This document shows positions 52,392 through 64,000 of a DNA stretch of 64,000 nucleotides, piece after piece (within the stretch, counting starts at the first letter, position 1; each line of letters begins with the position of its first letter). A model generated the notes under the pieces. That model was not told the DNA's origin, did not search any database, and saw only the letters and a program-made list of their open reading frames with translations. This DNA is from Sitta carolinensis (taxonomy: Eukaryota > Chordata > Aves > Passeriformes > Sittidae), in NCBI GenBank assembly GCA_032173965.1, contig CM063283.1, positions 86,634,243-86,698,242 of the forward strand, in the 5' to 3' direction. The position numbers were made by a program, and so were the translations under genes.

Positions 52392-53507
52392 TTTCTTCCT
52401 TCCTTCCTTCCTTCCTTCCTTCCTTCCTTCCTTCCTTCCTTCCTTCCTTCCTTCCTTCCTTCCTTCCTTCCTTCCTTCCTTCCTTCCTTCCTTCCTTCCT
52501 TCCTTCCTTCCTCTTCCGACACTTCCGACACTTCCGACACTTCCGACACTTCCGACACTTCCGACACTTCCGACACTTCCAACACTTCCGACTCTTCCTT
52601 CCTTCCGACACTTCCGACACTTCCTTCCTTCCTTCCGACACTTCCTTCCGACACTTCCTTCCTTCCGACACTTCCTTCCTTCGACCTTCTTCCGACACTT
52701 CTTCCGACACTTCCTTCCGACACTTCCTTCCGACCATTCCTTCCTTCCGACACTTCCTTCCGACACTTCCTTCCTTCGATACTTCCTTCCGACACTTCCT
52801 TCCGACACTTCCTTCCGATCATCCTTCCTTCCGACACTTCCTTCCTTCCTTCCGACACTTCCTTCCGACACTTCCTTCCGACACTTCCTTCCTTCCTTCC
52901 GACACTTCCTTCCGACACTTCCTTCCGACACTTCCGACACTTCCGACACTTCTGACACTTCCTTCCTTCCGACACTTCCTTCCTTCCGACACTTCCTTCC
53001 GACACTTCCTTCCGACACTTCCTTCCTTCCGACACTTCCTTCCTTCCTTCCGACATTTCCTTCCTTCCGACACTTCCTTCCGACACTTCTTCCGACACTT
53101 CCTTCCTTCCTTCCGACACTTCCTTCCGACACTTCCTTCCTTCCGACACTTCCTTCCGACACTTCCTTCCGACACTTCCTTCCGACACTTCCGACACTTC
53201 CTTCCGACACTTCCGACACTTCCGACACTTCCTTCCTTCCCACACTTCCTTCCTTCCGACACTTCCTTCCGACATTTCCTTCCTTCCGACACTTCCTTCC
53301 TACCTTCCGACACTTCCTTCCTTCCGACACTTACTTCGACACTTCCGACACTTCCTTACTTCCGACACTTCCTTCTCTTCCTTCTCTTCCTTCCGACACT
53401 TCCTTCCTTCCGACACTTCTTCCAACACTTCCTTCCAACACTTCCTTCCTTCCCACACTTCCTTCCACACTTCCTTCTTCCAACACTTCCTTCCTTCCTG
53501 CCTGCCT
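52392..53507 (+). repeat. TTCC microsatellite passing into TTCC / TTCCGACAC compound array
   Basis: A pure (TTCC)n block of about 29 units (to about 52,511) is followed by tandem 9-mers (ACTTCCGAC phase). After that come roughly 900 bp of mixed 13-bp (TTCCTTCCGACAC) and 9-bp units. Units decay toward the right end (TTCCAACAC, TTCCCACAC, TTCCACAC), and the array fades into a pyrimidine-rich tail to about 53,622. All long open frames here, on both strands, are produced by the repeat. Confidence 0.97.
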
Positions 53508-54868
53508 TCTGCCTTTTGCCTCTCCACTTTTCCTTTCCTATCACCTTCATCTTTCCTTTCTCTTCACTTCTTCCCTCTGTCTTTTCCTCTCCTCTCTGTC
53601 CTTCTCTCTTTCCTCTATTTTCAAGATAAATCCCATCCTTGCAAATTTATAACTGACAAGGCTGACAACTAGAATATTTGCTGGAAAAACAAGAACACAC
53701 AGCAAGACTTCATGATTCTATTTCTCATATATATTTCTTTATAGGTTGCGTTCTGCAGTATTTGGTGCATGTGTCAGTGGAGATGAAAAGATACTTTACA
53801 GGGGAACTGAAATCTATTTCCAATGTCATTGCTATAGCACAAAATGGAATACTATGAATGACAGTCACTCAGATTTCCATAAATGTGGCTCCTCTATAAG
53901 CAAAATTCTGAAATGATTTTTATTTCTAATGTCACCCTTGGAGGCTCTGAAATGTCATTCTCATTTTTGTCAGAATAATTATATTTAATTTTGGGTTTGG
54001 TCTATCAGAGGTCTACAAATTTATTTTATAAGCTAATGCTACTCATTTGTCAAAACAGACAAGAAGTGATCATTTCTCTATTTCACTTTCTACACTGTAT
54101 GGACATTCTTTAATGGCTAAAATATTATTAGGAGGGAGGAAGAGAGAAAATGTCTTTTATGAGTCTTTCCAGTGAGCACAACATTCTTTGTTTGCCTGAT
54201 GTGGAAGACCAGTTGAACCCTGTGTTGCATGAAGACCTGAATATCTGCCAGTCAAAACGAGCAGGTTACTCAATGGGGACTCTGTAGTCTTGGAAGTCTG
54301 AAGTGTGTGTATCTGGGAAGCTAGATTTAGAGATTTTTCTTTAGCAGCACGTTATGTAGAGTTTCAAAATAAGATCAGTGAAGTCAAATCAACCTTCCAA
54401 GTCCATTTCAGGCTTTCTTTTTTATTATTTTTTTCCTCTTTGGACATAAAACACTTCAAATAAAAGTTCTATTAATAAAGCTCTAACCACAGATTAAATA
54501 TTTCTGCTGACATTATTTGACTGATAATATCAATTTCAAAGTTCAAATTTTAATAAGGTATTACAAAGCATAGGAAGAAACAAGCTAATCAAGCCAAGTT
54601 TCATATTTCCCCTCTTTGTATAAAATGATAAGTGAATTTAAAGCTATGCTTTGTCTCTTTAATATCTGCTAAATATGGATGAATTACTGAATATATATTT
54701 ATTCTTAGCCTCATTTGAAGGCAAATATTTACAAGGCTTTTCTGTTGTAATCTGATTTTAATATCTCTACTGAAAATGATTCATAACATGTGGCTTCAAA
54801 TACCCTGTAGTTAAAGAGGCCAGAAATTAATTAGCTGATTCTAGCAAGGGTTTCTTGGAACTGACCTT

Positions 54869-54915
54869 GAAAGAAAAAAAAAAAAAGGAAAAAAAAAGAA
54901 AAAAAAAAAAAAAGC
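54869..54915. repeat. A-rich homopolymer cluster
   Basis: Three long A runs broken by GG and G, just right of 54,869. This is simple low complexity. Confidence 0.85.
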
Positions 54916-57498
54916 AGTACTGTTTATCAGATCATTGTACATTGTTGTTGCTTGTGCAAAGAATTTCAGGAGTAAATAACAGAGTGGCAATAACTTGTGT
55001 CTGATCCTTCGTGCTGATGTGCACGTGCGTCCCTTGGTTTTCTGTGGTTCCTGTAGTAGGGCTTCAAGGGCCAAGTATCTTCTATCCTTTTGGCATGGAA
55101 ATTGTTCAGACAGGCATGGACATGTGAAGTGTGTTAGTGGCTGTTATGCAAGTGATGGGAAGCACCTCCTTTTAATCCCTTGTCCAGATTAAAATGCAGT
55201 GAGTGCGGCAATATTTGCAGGTCCTTTTTTCTGCATCTTATAAATATACTCAGGAAGCCATCTGGGAACAGAAATACTCCCTAAGTACCGCTGACCTGAA
55301 AGGCAAGTGTCTTTGTGAAGTCAGTTTCTCTCCTTCCTTTGAAAGACAATCTTGCTGATGCTGACTGCTAAAAATAAGGACGCAAAATCTTTTCCAGCAT
55401 CTGGAGTTTTCTGTGCTTTAATCCGTTCATTTCCTTATGTATTGTTATATAGGTATTTCTGTGCACACTCTGATTAATGTACAAATATATATTTTACTCA
55501 GTAGGATTAGAGTCAAGTGGGCCTGATTCTCCACTTCCTTGCAACTTGCATCGTTAGCTATAAGTGTAGGTACAACCCTTTTAAGAACTGTCATTTTATA
55601 AGGAGCTTTAGGGAATTAGATTAACTCTTGCTTTGCCATTTTACAAATAGTCCATCTATTGTGAGCTGAAAACAAATTTTTCCTATGCCTTATTTTTTTA
55701 ACTGCTTTTCTAGAAACCTGAACAGTGGGCTATCTTTTGTTCCATTGAAGCATCTGTTTCTAATGGATATTTTGTGGTCCAGGACTTCCTTGGGAAAAGA
55801 GCATTCTTGTAATTGTGTAGAGGTATGTGTGGGGATATTAGATAGGTATTTACAACATCTAATTGTGAACCATAAAGGTGCAAATAGTGTGTTTAACAGC
55901 CCTTGCACAAACCACCTGAGACACTTCCAATTCCTGCCACGAGTGATTTGCAGTGTATTTGTGGAGTTATCCAAAAATTCATATTTTGTGGAGTGTGTTA
56001 GTTCTGGACAGTGGTTCATTCAGCTTTGCATTAAATCACAAATTTATTTTGCTTGTGTCCATTCTCCTCCCCTCCTGTGAAACTGGGCATCAGGGTATGT
56101 GTGCTGTCCTTGGTTGCTACAGCGAAGTTATCTTAATGAAGTTGTGTCAATGGCAAACACTGCAATAGTAAGTGGTCTCAAATAATCCTGTATTAGAGTT
56201 TAAATATGTATAATCTGCATATTTCTGATACTCCCATTTCCATATTATGTTGGCAGTATTCATCCTTAGAAGAGTCAAATAGTAAAAAATATTTGACATA
56301 ATTTCTCCAGCAGCAATGAGTCTTGGTTTGTCATGGGAAAGATCTTCATAGTCATTCTGAGTATGGCAGGAACTGGTACCAGACTACTAATTCAGCTATG
56401 ATTTCAAAAGTGTGAACCAGCTCAGGAAGCGTTTCAGGATTTAATTTTTTCACAGGAAGGAAACCAGGGCAAGGTTTGTGTATTTAGCCAAAAAGGGATG
56501 TAGCTTTAGCTCCAGGGTTTGGGTTTTCTCAGCAATTCAGCATCTGCTTTGGTCTTGATAACATTAATTCATTTCAAAAAAGCTGGTGGAATTTGCTCAA
56601 TATTTAAGCATGCGAATTATGTATGTAAATACACACTATGTGGGATTTTATCTTTCCACCTGGGTGTGTATGTGCACGCAGCTATGTTGTGTGTCTCTAA
56701 GTGCCCTGAAGGTCCCACCTGCAGGCTGGCAAGAGGGAGTGCTGAGGTTCAGTGATGCTGACATAGCTCAGGTGATGTGCACAGTCTTGGTATCTGCCCC
56801 AGTGTGTCATGCATCTTAGTTTGTTCATGAGTAACCTTTCTAACAAAACAAAAAAATTTAGGCGTACTTGCAGAACTTTGCCAGTTTGGTATTGTCCAGT
56901 TTTGCATTATTATGCCCTGAATTAATGTATTTAACAGAAGTTCTTATGGCAGTAATGGGAAAAGTCAAAACCTTGCTGCTGCCCCTGATTTATTGAAGGG
57001 TTTGTATTTCAAGGAACATGAGGGATTTTAACCCAACACTTAGAACTTCGGGTCAAGTTGCATCTAACAGGAGTAATTGCACTTTTATCAATGAATGGGT
57101 TCACTTTAAATAATCTTCCCTCTTTCCACAAGGCTAGCTTTTCCTTTTGAATATAATTGGCATGTAATTGGTAACTTTTCATCTTCTCTTGAAACAGTTT
57201 CTGGAAGTGCAAGATACATTTTGCTTGAGAAGGAAATTTAGGCCCAGTTTTAGGCAAGCTCGTATGCTTAGTTAAAGGTTGTACATTTGCTGTTAAAAGC
57301 TGCTTTTATATACAATGCCACATCTTGCATTTCATCATTGTGATGTGGTCTAAGCCACAGGAAAGACAGATTATTCTGAGCAACCAGCAATGGCTACAGG
57401 CAATATGATTTGACAGAATCTTACTTGTAATTGCTGATCCTGAGCTGAGCCAAGGAAATATGGATTAAAAAAATGCAAAATTATTTGTGTCTTGCTTC

Positions 57499-57501
57499 TT
57501 T

Positions 57502-57549
<48 letters not shown>
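57499..57549 (+). repeat. Poly(T) tract, 15 T + C + 35 T
   Basis: A T homopolymer interrupted once by C at 57,514; the longer arm is 35 T. Confidence 0.93.
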
Positions 57550-57550
<1 letters not shown>

Positions 57551-59578
57551 GCAAAAATGTCAGGCATTGCCTCCAAAGTTTAGACTCCTGATTTTTCACT
57601 CATGTTGCTTTAACAAAATCAAAGAGAGGAGTGCTTTGAGTGAAATTTTCTGTGTAAATACTATCTGCGGTTTAGATATGGCATCGTCATTATAGGGGCC
57701 ACATCCTTCCCATCTCTTAATAGCTCTTTTGCTCTCATCCATAATGACACTGTGTAATTTTTTCCTCTTCATTATCTTGTGTAGTGGACTTATAGAGACC
57801 CCTTCTTTACCATACATCTAGATGACCTGAGCTGGACTTGCAATAAAATACATGTGGTTGAGAATACCAGAGAATTTATTATGATCTCTGGCTGATGACT
57901 TTCTGCTGAGATTGCTGCTGCTGTATAGTTCATATCACCCTCCTGCCTACTACCGTTACCACCGTAATTAAAAAAAACCCTAAACCAGATAAAAAACAGA
58001 AGAAAGTGTTCATTTCAATCTCTTACCAAGCCAGCTCACTTCCCTGGGCTGGTCAAACTAGGACACCTTGAAACTCAAATTTAGAATCCAAGGTTGTAGC
58101 CACTGGACGGTTAGGATGTTTTGACAAAGATAGGTGCAGGAAGATGGCTAAATACACTACTGAATTAGCAGACCAATCCAAAGCCCTTGCATAAAGTGTG
58201 CACAAAGTTTATGGTTCCTCGAATGCTCAGAGTCATCAGGTATTATCCAGTTGTGCTACAGAGTTTACAGCATAACATATACACTTCATGGCCTGTTATA
58301 GCCATAATCCATGTTTTAATGCTTTATGTCAGGCATCCCTGCTGCCCTCTAACCATTCTTTAATAATAAGACAAAAGTGATATTTTAGGGTAACAGTTAA
58401 TAAATAATGTGACTCATCCAATCACACCTTTCACTAAAATATTATTATCTTTTGACAGGTTCATTACTGTAGAGACATCAGGGACTGATGAAACATTGTC
58501 TAATTCTACCACTAGTACATTTTCTGTAGTTGTCTTTCTTTTAATTTAATTCTCCTACTCTGAAAGCATACTGTCCATTGCAATTATTGAATGAGCATTT
58601 AATCTTTTTTTATGGAAAAACTATTAAATGGGCATAACATTGTTATGATGTGCACTCATCTACTCCTGACTTTGAGAATCAAAGTTTTTTCCTTTCTGAT
58701 AACAAAACCTCAAGTAAGATTTTAGCTTTAGTGCAGCATGCTGGCTTCCTGAGCAACAAGAGAACTGTTATTTTTTTCATAATACTTCAGAGTCTGAGAA
58801 ACAATTTGTGGTTATCAGCCACTTTTGGTAAAATTGTTTCTGGGCAAGTTCTGCATATGTTGGAGCCATTTGCTAAGTACTATTTAAAAAAAATACTATT
58901 TCTTAAATTGCAGGTAAATGAATAGTACAAATTCAAAAAAATAACAGATTGAAACAAAGCAAGAAGAAAAAGAAGTATGCTAAAACCACTTCCTGCATAC
59001 TCATGTGATCACGTGCCAAGAAAAAAACATTTTTTGCAGTCTAAGTGTCCTTTTTGTTCAACATTACCTGTACAAACTTAATGGGAAGTGGATTTCAAGT
59101 ACACAGATATACATGCAGTAAATAAAAATCTTTTTTCAATTTTCGTCTGTGAAATTTGGCTAGAAGCACAGTTTATCCCCACCAAAAGGGAGATTGGGGA
59201 AGAAACCCAAATTAACCATCCCAGAACAAAACAGCAGTTCTCAATCTCTTTTCTTACTGAGATATGGCTGCTATCTGTCTAGGACAGGAGTTTCTCTTGT
59301 CATCATGGAAAGGGGCAGTAAGTTCATTGCTCTTTCAGAACATGCTGCAATCTCTAAATTCCCCTGGAGAGAGTATATCGGATATCCACAGAGTTCTGCT
59401 TCAAATCAATTCACAGACTTGAAAAGAGATTTTAATAATGGGTAGAATTGTGAAAAAGAAAGCTAAATTTAACAGTGATTTACTGCTCACTCCAGTCTCT
59501 AATATATCTGTTTTTTATTGGCTTACCATTTTGCTCTTAAATAACTAAATCTGTAATATTATAATAAAGGGGGATATT

Positions 59579-59625
59579 TAGCCTTCTACCCACCTAATAA
59601 GTCTAGCCTTCTACCCACATAATAA
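59579..59625 (+). repeat. 25-bp tandem duplication
   Basis: TAGCCTTCTACCCACCTAAT and its copy 25 bp downstream (59,604-59,625) differ by one base. Confidence 0.88.
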
Positions 59626-59676
59626 AAAATACCCTATGAACTGAGTCACTGTCTTTGTACAGAACCATAAGTAAAG

Positions 59677-59762
59677 TCATACTTATAAATTAAAGGAGAA
59701 AATGCTGGTGTTTGTAACATCATACTTTAAATTCAAGGAGAAAATGCTGGTATGTTTGCAAC
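59677..59762 (+). repeat. 43-bp tandem duplication
   Basis: Two adjacent 43-bp copies sharing AAGGAGAAAATGCTGGT (59,677-59,719 and 59,720-59,762), with several substitutions between them. Confidence 0.85.
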
Positions 59763-62610
59763 AGTCTTCAGCATGTACTAAAAGTGTGACTTGAGCAGAC
59801 TGATATTCAGGTTGCCATCATTCAGTAATTTTTCATCCCAATCAAGAATGAAGCATCTTAGTCTACCCCTGCAGGAAAATAAAACTGTTTACAAAAAACA
59901 TCTAATATTAGTGTTTTTGTGTTTTTTTCCATTTACTATACATTTTGATTTGGAAATGCAGCGAGCAAATGGTCAGTGTGAGTCAATTGGTGTAGAAGGA
60001 GCTGTGCATTCAATGCTTGTTGCTATTGCAGCTGATTCTGACACAAGAGCCTCACTAGAGATTATTACACTCCAAAATCCAGCAGAGGTAGTAATGGGCA
60101 AATTGCACCAGCTCCTAGCCTCCAGAAATGTCTTTTAATTTCTTCCCTAAATTCTTAGCTTATGGTTTTGGGGGACAACGGTCTTCTTTTAAAAGATGTT
60201 TCATGAGTATATTTACTGCCATGCTAGGCAGAAAAAGGGGGTAAATTCCTGTTGCCATTGAAAGATTCATCTCATGTTTCTCTTTCCTGACAGATACTGA
60301 CAAAAACTGTGCTTTCTGTGAGAGCAGCCTCCTCATGAAACTGGGTAAAAATTAGCTTTAGCAAAGGCTGTAGAAAATTCTCTTTAATTTGAAGGTAAAT
60401 ATTCATGGGCACCTTCTTTCATGCTGACAATGTAAAGTCTGAAAGACTCCTCTATTACTACTAGCAATGAATGGAAAAGACTTCTTCTGTTCAGTTTTGA
60501 ACCTACTCAGTCATTAGGAGTTTGCAAGTTCAATTCAAACTTAAAGGTTACAGTGCCTGCATGCTACTGGGAAAAGATCAAAGCATGAAAGGAACAAACA
60601 CCTAAGTCATGTCAAGGAGGAGGGACACTTTGCAGGCTTGAACATTTACTATGGTATTAGTTCATGCTTTTGATCTTTGAAGGAAAAGCATGGGTGACCT
60701 TTAAAAACATCAGGGAAGACGTGCATTAGCTTTGCATTAATTGATTCCTTAAAACCTAAAATGATTATGAAATAAGCAGTAATTGCCCATATCTTGTCTC
60801 CCAGTAATACAGAGAATGCATCTGCTTTTAGATCCATGTTGCATTTTAAAGCAGAATAAGATCTCTCTTTTTGAGTTGTCTAAGGGCTTATCAGGAAAGG
60901 AAAGGCTTGCTAAAAAAGTGAGCAGGCCCTCTCTGCCCCTTTAGCACTGGCAAGGTGAGCATCCCAGGTTCTTCTTCTTAACATGAAATAGAAAACCAGG
61001 AAAATTGTTTGCAGTGTTTGGTCATGTAGCTGGAGAAGTGCTTCTTTGCCATGAGGAGGAGTTCTTGCTGCATTCTGCCCTAAAATGTGGTGGAGAAACA
61101 GTACTTCTGCCTTGCAATGTGGTGGACATAATTTCTACATTTTTTTACCATCCTCTTTAGGTCATGGTCTTGATCTTTTTTTCATGTCTATGATCAAGGG
61201 ATAGATAAAGAATCACTTATAATTTCTTATTGTGTTGAGAGATGGACATTGGTGGGAAAATGCTAAAAGAAGGCTGTCACTTATCCATCTAGTTCTCCAC
61301 TGTTTCTCCCTCCATTTAGGAAGTAATTTCAAAAGGGAGATACTTTGACTGCTTCTATCATTCTCTACAAAGCTAGTCAAGTCCTGTGATCAGCATTTTA
61401 TTCCCAGCTCATAAACGTGCCATTGAGACAAATCTGTCCCTGGGTCTTACCCATTTGTTTCAAATCATGAGGTAGACTAAGGATCTGTGAAGCTGACCCT
61501 TTTTGGTTGAAACCAAACTAGGAGACACACAAGGTATGCAGTTAGCTGCCATTATCATCCATGTGGCCCATTTCATTGCTCTCTTATGACCATATGGCTT
61601 TATGACTCAAATCCAAAATAAGGCCAGCAATTTGCTGAAGTCATAGCTAGCTTAGTGGCAAAGTACAGACTTCATATTTTCTCTCTTAGCCACAGGTGGA
61701 GTCACAGTCCTTACCAAAGCTCCTTTTCTTTTGTGTTTTCTGCTTTGACATTTATTTGCTCATTTTATTTCCTTTTTCATTTCATCCTGATCCATGCCTG
61801 ATTTGAAACCTCTGATCTTATGCAAAGTCTACCTCTGGTTACCTTCCCTCTCCCACTTTCACATTTTTCTAAGTCACTTTCTGCACTAGGATAAAGCTTA
61901 TTGGCTTCCCTTCTAATCATAAAGCATACGTTGTGTTTATTTGACATGACTCAAAAAAAGTTTTTAACTGAAATGGCACTTACTTACTAAATATATTGAT
62001 TCATTCAAACTCAAAGATTTCAAAAAAACTGATAAATTATCAGTCTGTTCTGAACTTAGATGTATTAAAACTATAACTATTTCCAGCACAAAATAACTGA
62101 TTGCTTAGTAAGCTAGAGTAATTTACTGTAAACTTTTGTGAAAGTCTGAGACGTAAAGGAAATATTTTAACTACTTTAATACAATTTTTTCCCTGATTCT
62201 CAATGTGGGAAAAATTTCAAAAAGCTGACATTTGTCCCAGCTTGAGGGTGAAAAAAATAGAAATCTAGAAATATTTTCTTTAGCAGTAAAGCCATATGGT
62301 TAAGAGCAGCAAAACGCACATATGGCAACAAGATCATCTCCTGTAATTCAACCCATTAGTGCAAGAAATTTGTTCAGACAGGTATAGAGTTGGATTCTCA
62401 TTTATGTTTCTGCCAGCCCATTCTTATCTGGATATAAAAACAGGTCCTGAAATGCTAACGGCAAATATAGCATATGCTCCCAATAAAAGGTGTCAAAAAT
62501 CTTCTCGCTTCTTTACACCAAATTAGTGTGTGCGTGTGTGTCTATGTGTGTAATGTACATGTATTTAGGCAAAAGCTGAGTCTCTTTTCTGGTTTTTCTC
62601 TTTTAAAAGT

Positions 62611-62700
62611 ATTTATTTTATTTTATTTTATTTTATTTTATTTTATTTTATTTATTTTATTTTATTTTATTTTATTTTTTATTTTTATTTTATTTTTATT
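62611..62700 (+). repeat. (TTTTA)n pentanucleotide repeat
   Basis: About 90 bp of TTTTA units, perfect in the left half and interrupted by TTTA and longer T runs in the right half. Confidence 0.93.
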
Positions 62701-64000
62701 GTATTATTATTTTCCTCATTCTGAAATTAAACAACTTAAACAACTTTAGAAAAGCTACAGGATGATTGTTATATTTTTACACAGAAAAAGAAGGAAAATC
62801 AGTGTATTTTCTATTTGTGCATACTCCTATTTTCCTACAGGGAAATCCCTGTTTTGACAATTCCTTCTTGTGCAAGGTGTCAATCCCACTGCCTGTGGAG
62901 ACACTTCTTCATTATGAAGCTTAAACGTAATCACAGATTAGCATCTTTAGTGTCAAAGGGGTTTTTGTTAAGAGTGCTCATTGGTCAGTAAAATCAACAA
63001 AATTATGTATTTATTCTATATATCTTAGTCCAGCTGCTGGCTTTCAGTATCTTCATCATCATTTCTACATGTTTGTCCCAGTTTCCTGGAACACTGCTGA
63101 CAATTTACCTTGACAAAGCCGAAAGAATTGCTAGTTCAGCTGTCAGGTTGCAAAATACTCTGTGTAGGGAAGCTGTGTGACAGGAGGAATGGGAAAGAGT
63201 ATCCCTCTGGTCTGATGAAGGATTTCAGGTAAGTCCCTTCAACTCTCTGTGCTTCATATATACTGTGTACTAAAGGGTATACATGTATACTGTGGTACTA
63301 AAGCACTCTACTGTCTCTCTAAAGCACTTGCAAAGCTGGATACTCTTAATGGAGAACATTAAGTAGACCTGGTATAAATTCATGCTCATTGCAGATGGCA
63401 ACAGCAGTATTGTTTCCGCAAGGGAATCCTCAAACAAGATTGTACTGCTTACAGTGGGAAATATTTATCCCCAAGGAAACTCTAGTAGTTTGGGGCTCCT
63501 ACATACTCCATCTCCAAATTTCAGCAACTCCCTGCCTTCCAAACTCTGCACAGGCAGGTGAAATTGAGCTTTTACTGTTAGAAGTGTAATACTAGACTGT
63601 ATTTATTGCAGAGAAGCCAAATAGAAGATAAAACACTTGACAAAGTAAGATATGGAGAGTGCAAGCAGTGCTAGGAACACCCCACAATGATTATTATTAT
63701 CTGATAGGAAATATTAAAATTCATAAATTATGCTAAAATTCAACAGAAGTTACAGAGCTCTGATATTGTGAAGGAGAACGAAGTGGCAACTGAGCATTGG
63801 TTAGTTCTAGTGACTGAATTTTGTGTATTTATATTCAAAGACTAACCCTTCTTCTGACCTTGTATTATCTGTAATAAACTTTCTGGCCACTGCAAAATTA
63901 AAGGCTGAGCTGAAAATAATAAGGCTTCCTAAGCCCTTTCTGAGAAAATTATCTATCTAACAGAGTAATTTTATTTAAAAAAGTAGCTCTAAAAATCACA

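Larger units (their letters stand above)
53508..64000. other. Intergenic region to the right edge, no supported gene
   Basis: AT-rich non-coding DNA containing the homopolymers, TTTTA repeat and small tandem duplications listed separately. A 116-codon open frame at 59,791-60,138 is discussed as a weak candidate. I see no recognisable exon or transposon here. Confidence 0.5.

Noticed and set aside
52358..53629. A 423-codon Phe/Pro/Ser-rich open frame and several Arg/Lys/Glu-rich antisense frames
   Set aside because: They are translations of the TTCC/TTCCGACAC array. Frames on both strands stay open because the unit lacks stops, so this is not evidence of coding.

Overview
The window looks like nuclear DNA of a bird. 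It is AT-rich with a few CpG-rich islands. It has compact vertebrate exons with GT-AG introns, remnants of CR1 retrotransposons (the main avian LINE), and no Alu, B1 or L1 sequence that I could see. Two protein-coding genes can be supported, and both match a gene pair that lies head to head on human chromosome 2q12. No bacterial-type genes, CRISPR array or operon is present. Most long open frames are by-products of repeats or GC-rich sequence.

Region by region: 1-2,988 holds the 5' end of MFSD9 on the minus strand (exon 1 at 2,881-2,988, exon 2 at 898-985; the rest lies off the left edge), with a CpG island over exon 1. From 3 to 13 kb is the spacer between the genes, with GA and TA microsatellites, a roughly 600 bp CR1 3' end (8.14-8.75 kb) and a short antisense CR1 tail (11.4 kb). 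From 13,188 to 32,101 is TMEM182 on the plus strand: five coding exons with consistent splice phases giving 233 residues, followed by a 3' UTR of about 0.85 kb. From 33 to 64 kb I find no recognisable gene. That part holds long homopolymer tracts, a GC-rich 19-bp minisatellite inside an isolated CpG-rich block (39.6-40.4 kb), a large TTCC / TTCCGACAC satellite-like array (52.39-53.51 kb), small tandem duplications, a CR1 tail and several homeodomain-motif-rich stretches that may be conserved enhancers.

The two genes are not known to act in one pathway. MFSD9 is an orphan multi-pass transporter-like protein. TMEM182 is a four-pass claudin-like membrane protein linked to muscle differentiation through integrin beta-1. 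The strongest unusual features are the two sequence arrays (GGAA/TTCC array and CpG-dense 19-mer minisatellite) and some perfect palindromes in TMEM182 introns. I did not find convincing evidence of a wholly new gene system.
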